Origin: Pleurocapsa sp. MO_226.B13
GTDB taxonomy: Bacteria; Cyanobacteriota; Cyanobacteriia; Cyanobacteriales; Xenococcaceae
Reading direction: 5' to 3'
Length of the DNA stretch: 5,983 nt
NCBI GenBank assembly: GCA_030064795.1
Contig: JASJEI010000569.1
Location: 1 to 5,983 of the forward strand
A model generated the notes under the pieces. That model saw only the letters and a program-made list of their open reading frames with translations. It was not told where the DNA came from and made no database searches. The position numbers and the translations under genes are program-made. This document shows positions 5,439 to 5,983 of the stretch, in pieces. How positions within the stretch are numbered: the first letter of the stretch is position 1; each line of letters begins with the position of its first letter.

Positions 5439-5983
5439 TCAGCGACAAATCCCCTGATGAGTATCAGGATGACTATCAGAGGACTCTTCAGCGACAAGTT
5501 TCACCATCCCCTCTTCATCGATAATCCAGCCAGTTGCTGGCACAATTCTCTCAGCAGTAGTATTTGAGTGCTTAACTGTATTAGCTGAGTTTTTAGTTAA
5601 TTGAGTTGGCAATTGTACATCCTTCCACACTTGACGACTGCTCAAAGTTTCGGTGGGGTTGGGAGGTACACCACCTCGTCCTGTGATGATAAATTTGCTA
5701 CCTACCCCTTGTTCGCAAGGATTTTGAGAAATTTGGTCTGAAGCATCGTTAACAGATTCGGGTAGTTCGATTAAGCCACTTGTTAAGATTACCAGTAGTA
5801 ATCATAATATCCCCTGCATTTCCTACTGCACCTGGCTGAACAGTACTGGCAACGGCACTAGCTATGCCAAATGAATCTTCACCATCAATGGTGATAAGCT
5901 TAAACGCAATTAAATGACATTAATAGCATTACCTTTATTCTTTAGCTTTCTAGTCCAATTAATAACTAATTCTCCTTCATTTA
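5439..5983 (-). pseudogene. Degraded 3' part of a second haemagglutinin-like exoprotein gene
   Basis: Three fragments in changing frames read as one decayed gene. The first, from the window edge to a TAA at 5910-5912, contains NEGELVINW and NKGNAINVI. The second, about 5919-5785, reads ITIDGEDSFGIASAVAST, then GAVGNAGDIMITTGNL, typical mid-protein beta-helix sequence. The third, open from 5801 to the stop at 5439-5441, reads SGLIELPESVNDASDQISQN, then CEQGVGSKFIITGRGG and the rest of the C-terminal domain. The step from helix repeat directly to LIELPES near 5785 implies an internal deletion as well as a frameshift. The C-terminal 88 codons closely match 1583-1837, so the two genes are tandem paralogues. 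The 68-codon frame beginning at a TTG (5645) is just part of the third fragment. The 5' part lies outside the window, so the extent of the gene is unknown. Confidence 0.85.
5456..5479. repeat. 12-base tandem duplication in the broken paralogue
   Basis: GATGAGTATCAG (5456-5467) is followed directly by GATGACTATCAG (5468-5479), with one difference. On the coding strand this gives the doubled peptide DTHQ/DSHP. It accounts exactly for the four extra residues near the C-terminus compared with the intact neighbour. Confidence 0.85.

Noticed and set aside
5439..5645. Independent 68-residue gene starting at TTG 5645
   Set aside because: The frame continues upstream through TGRGGVPPNPTET to at least 5801, so the TTG is an internal leucine of the decayed exoprotein tail.

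Overview
The window comes from a phycobilisome-containing cyanobacterium, probably a filamentous one with a large genome. Three things support this. There is an unmistakable nblA gene (phycobilisome degradation). The palindrome GCGATCGC (HIP1), over-represented in many cyanobacterial genomes, occurs four times (422-429, 991-998, 2524-2531, 3663-3670). The large secreted protein is of a filamentous-haemagglutinin type that is often multi-copy in cyanobacteria. I cannot name the species.

Every convincing gene lies on the minus strand, so transcription runs from high to low coordinates. From 5983 to 5439 is the wrecked 3' end of one haemagglutinin-like exoprotein gene, with at least two frame changes and an internal deletion. 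A 175-base spacer with a hairpin leads to the main gene (5263-1838), a 1141-residue exoprotein with a TPS secretion domain and a long beta-helix of alternating repeats. Its reading frame closes at a TGA inside the conserved C-terminal region. Beyond it another 84 codons stay open in the same frame, to a second stop at 1583-1585. Those 84 codons match the C-terminus of the broken neighbour, so the main gene is probably a recent nonsense allele, or a readthrough gene, of a 1226-codon ancestor.

A 246-base gap (1582-1337) follows, then nblA (1336-1127), a palindromic hairpin with a T-run, and a repeat-rich gap. The gap leads to a secreted-type CAP/SCP protein with a PPC-like domain (598 to beyond the window start).

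The least explained part is a cassette of roughly 80-140 bases present three times: twice in tandem before the CAP gene and once before nblA. It has 10-12-base tandem units containing CTGAGC, followed at a fixed distance by a TAGAGAT element. Read as codons, the three copies give similar 15-residue tails that end in three different stop codons at the same place. It could be an operator array, a family of decaying small ORFs, or a dispersed element.

Functionally the window combines cell-surface or secreted proteins with a nutrient-stress gene. Nothing shows that they form one operon: each intact gene has its own ribosome binding site and a long leader.
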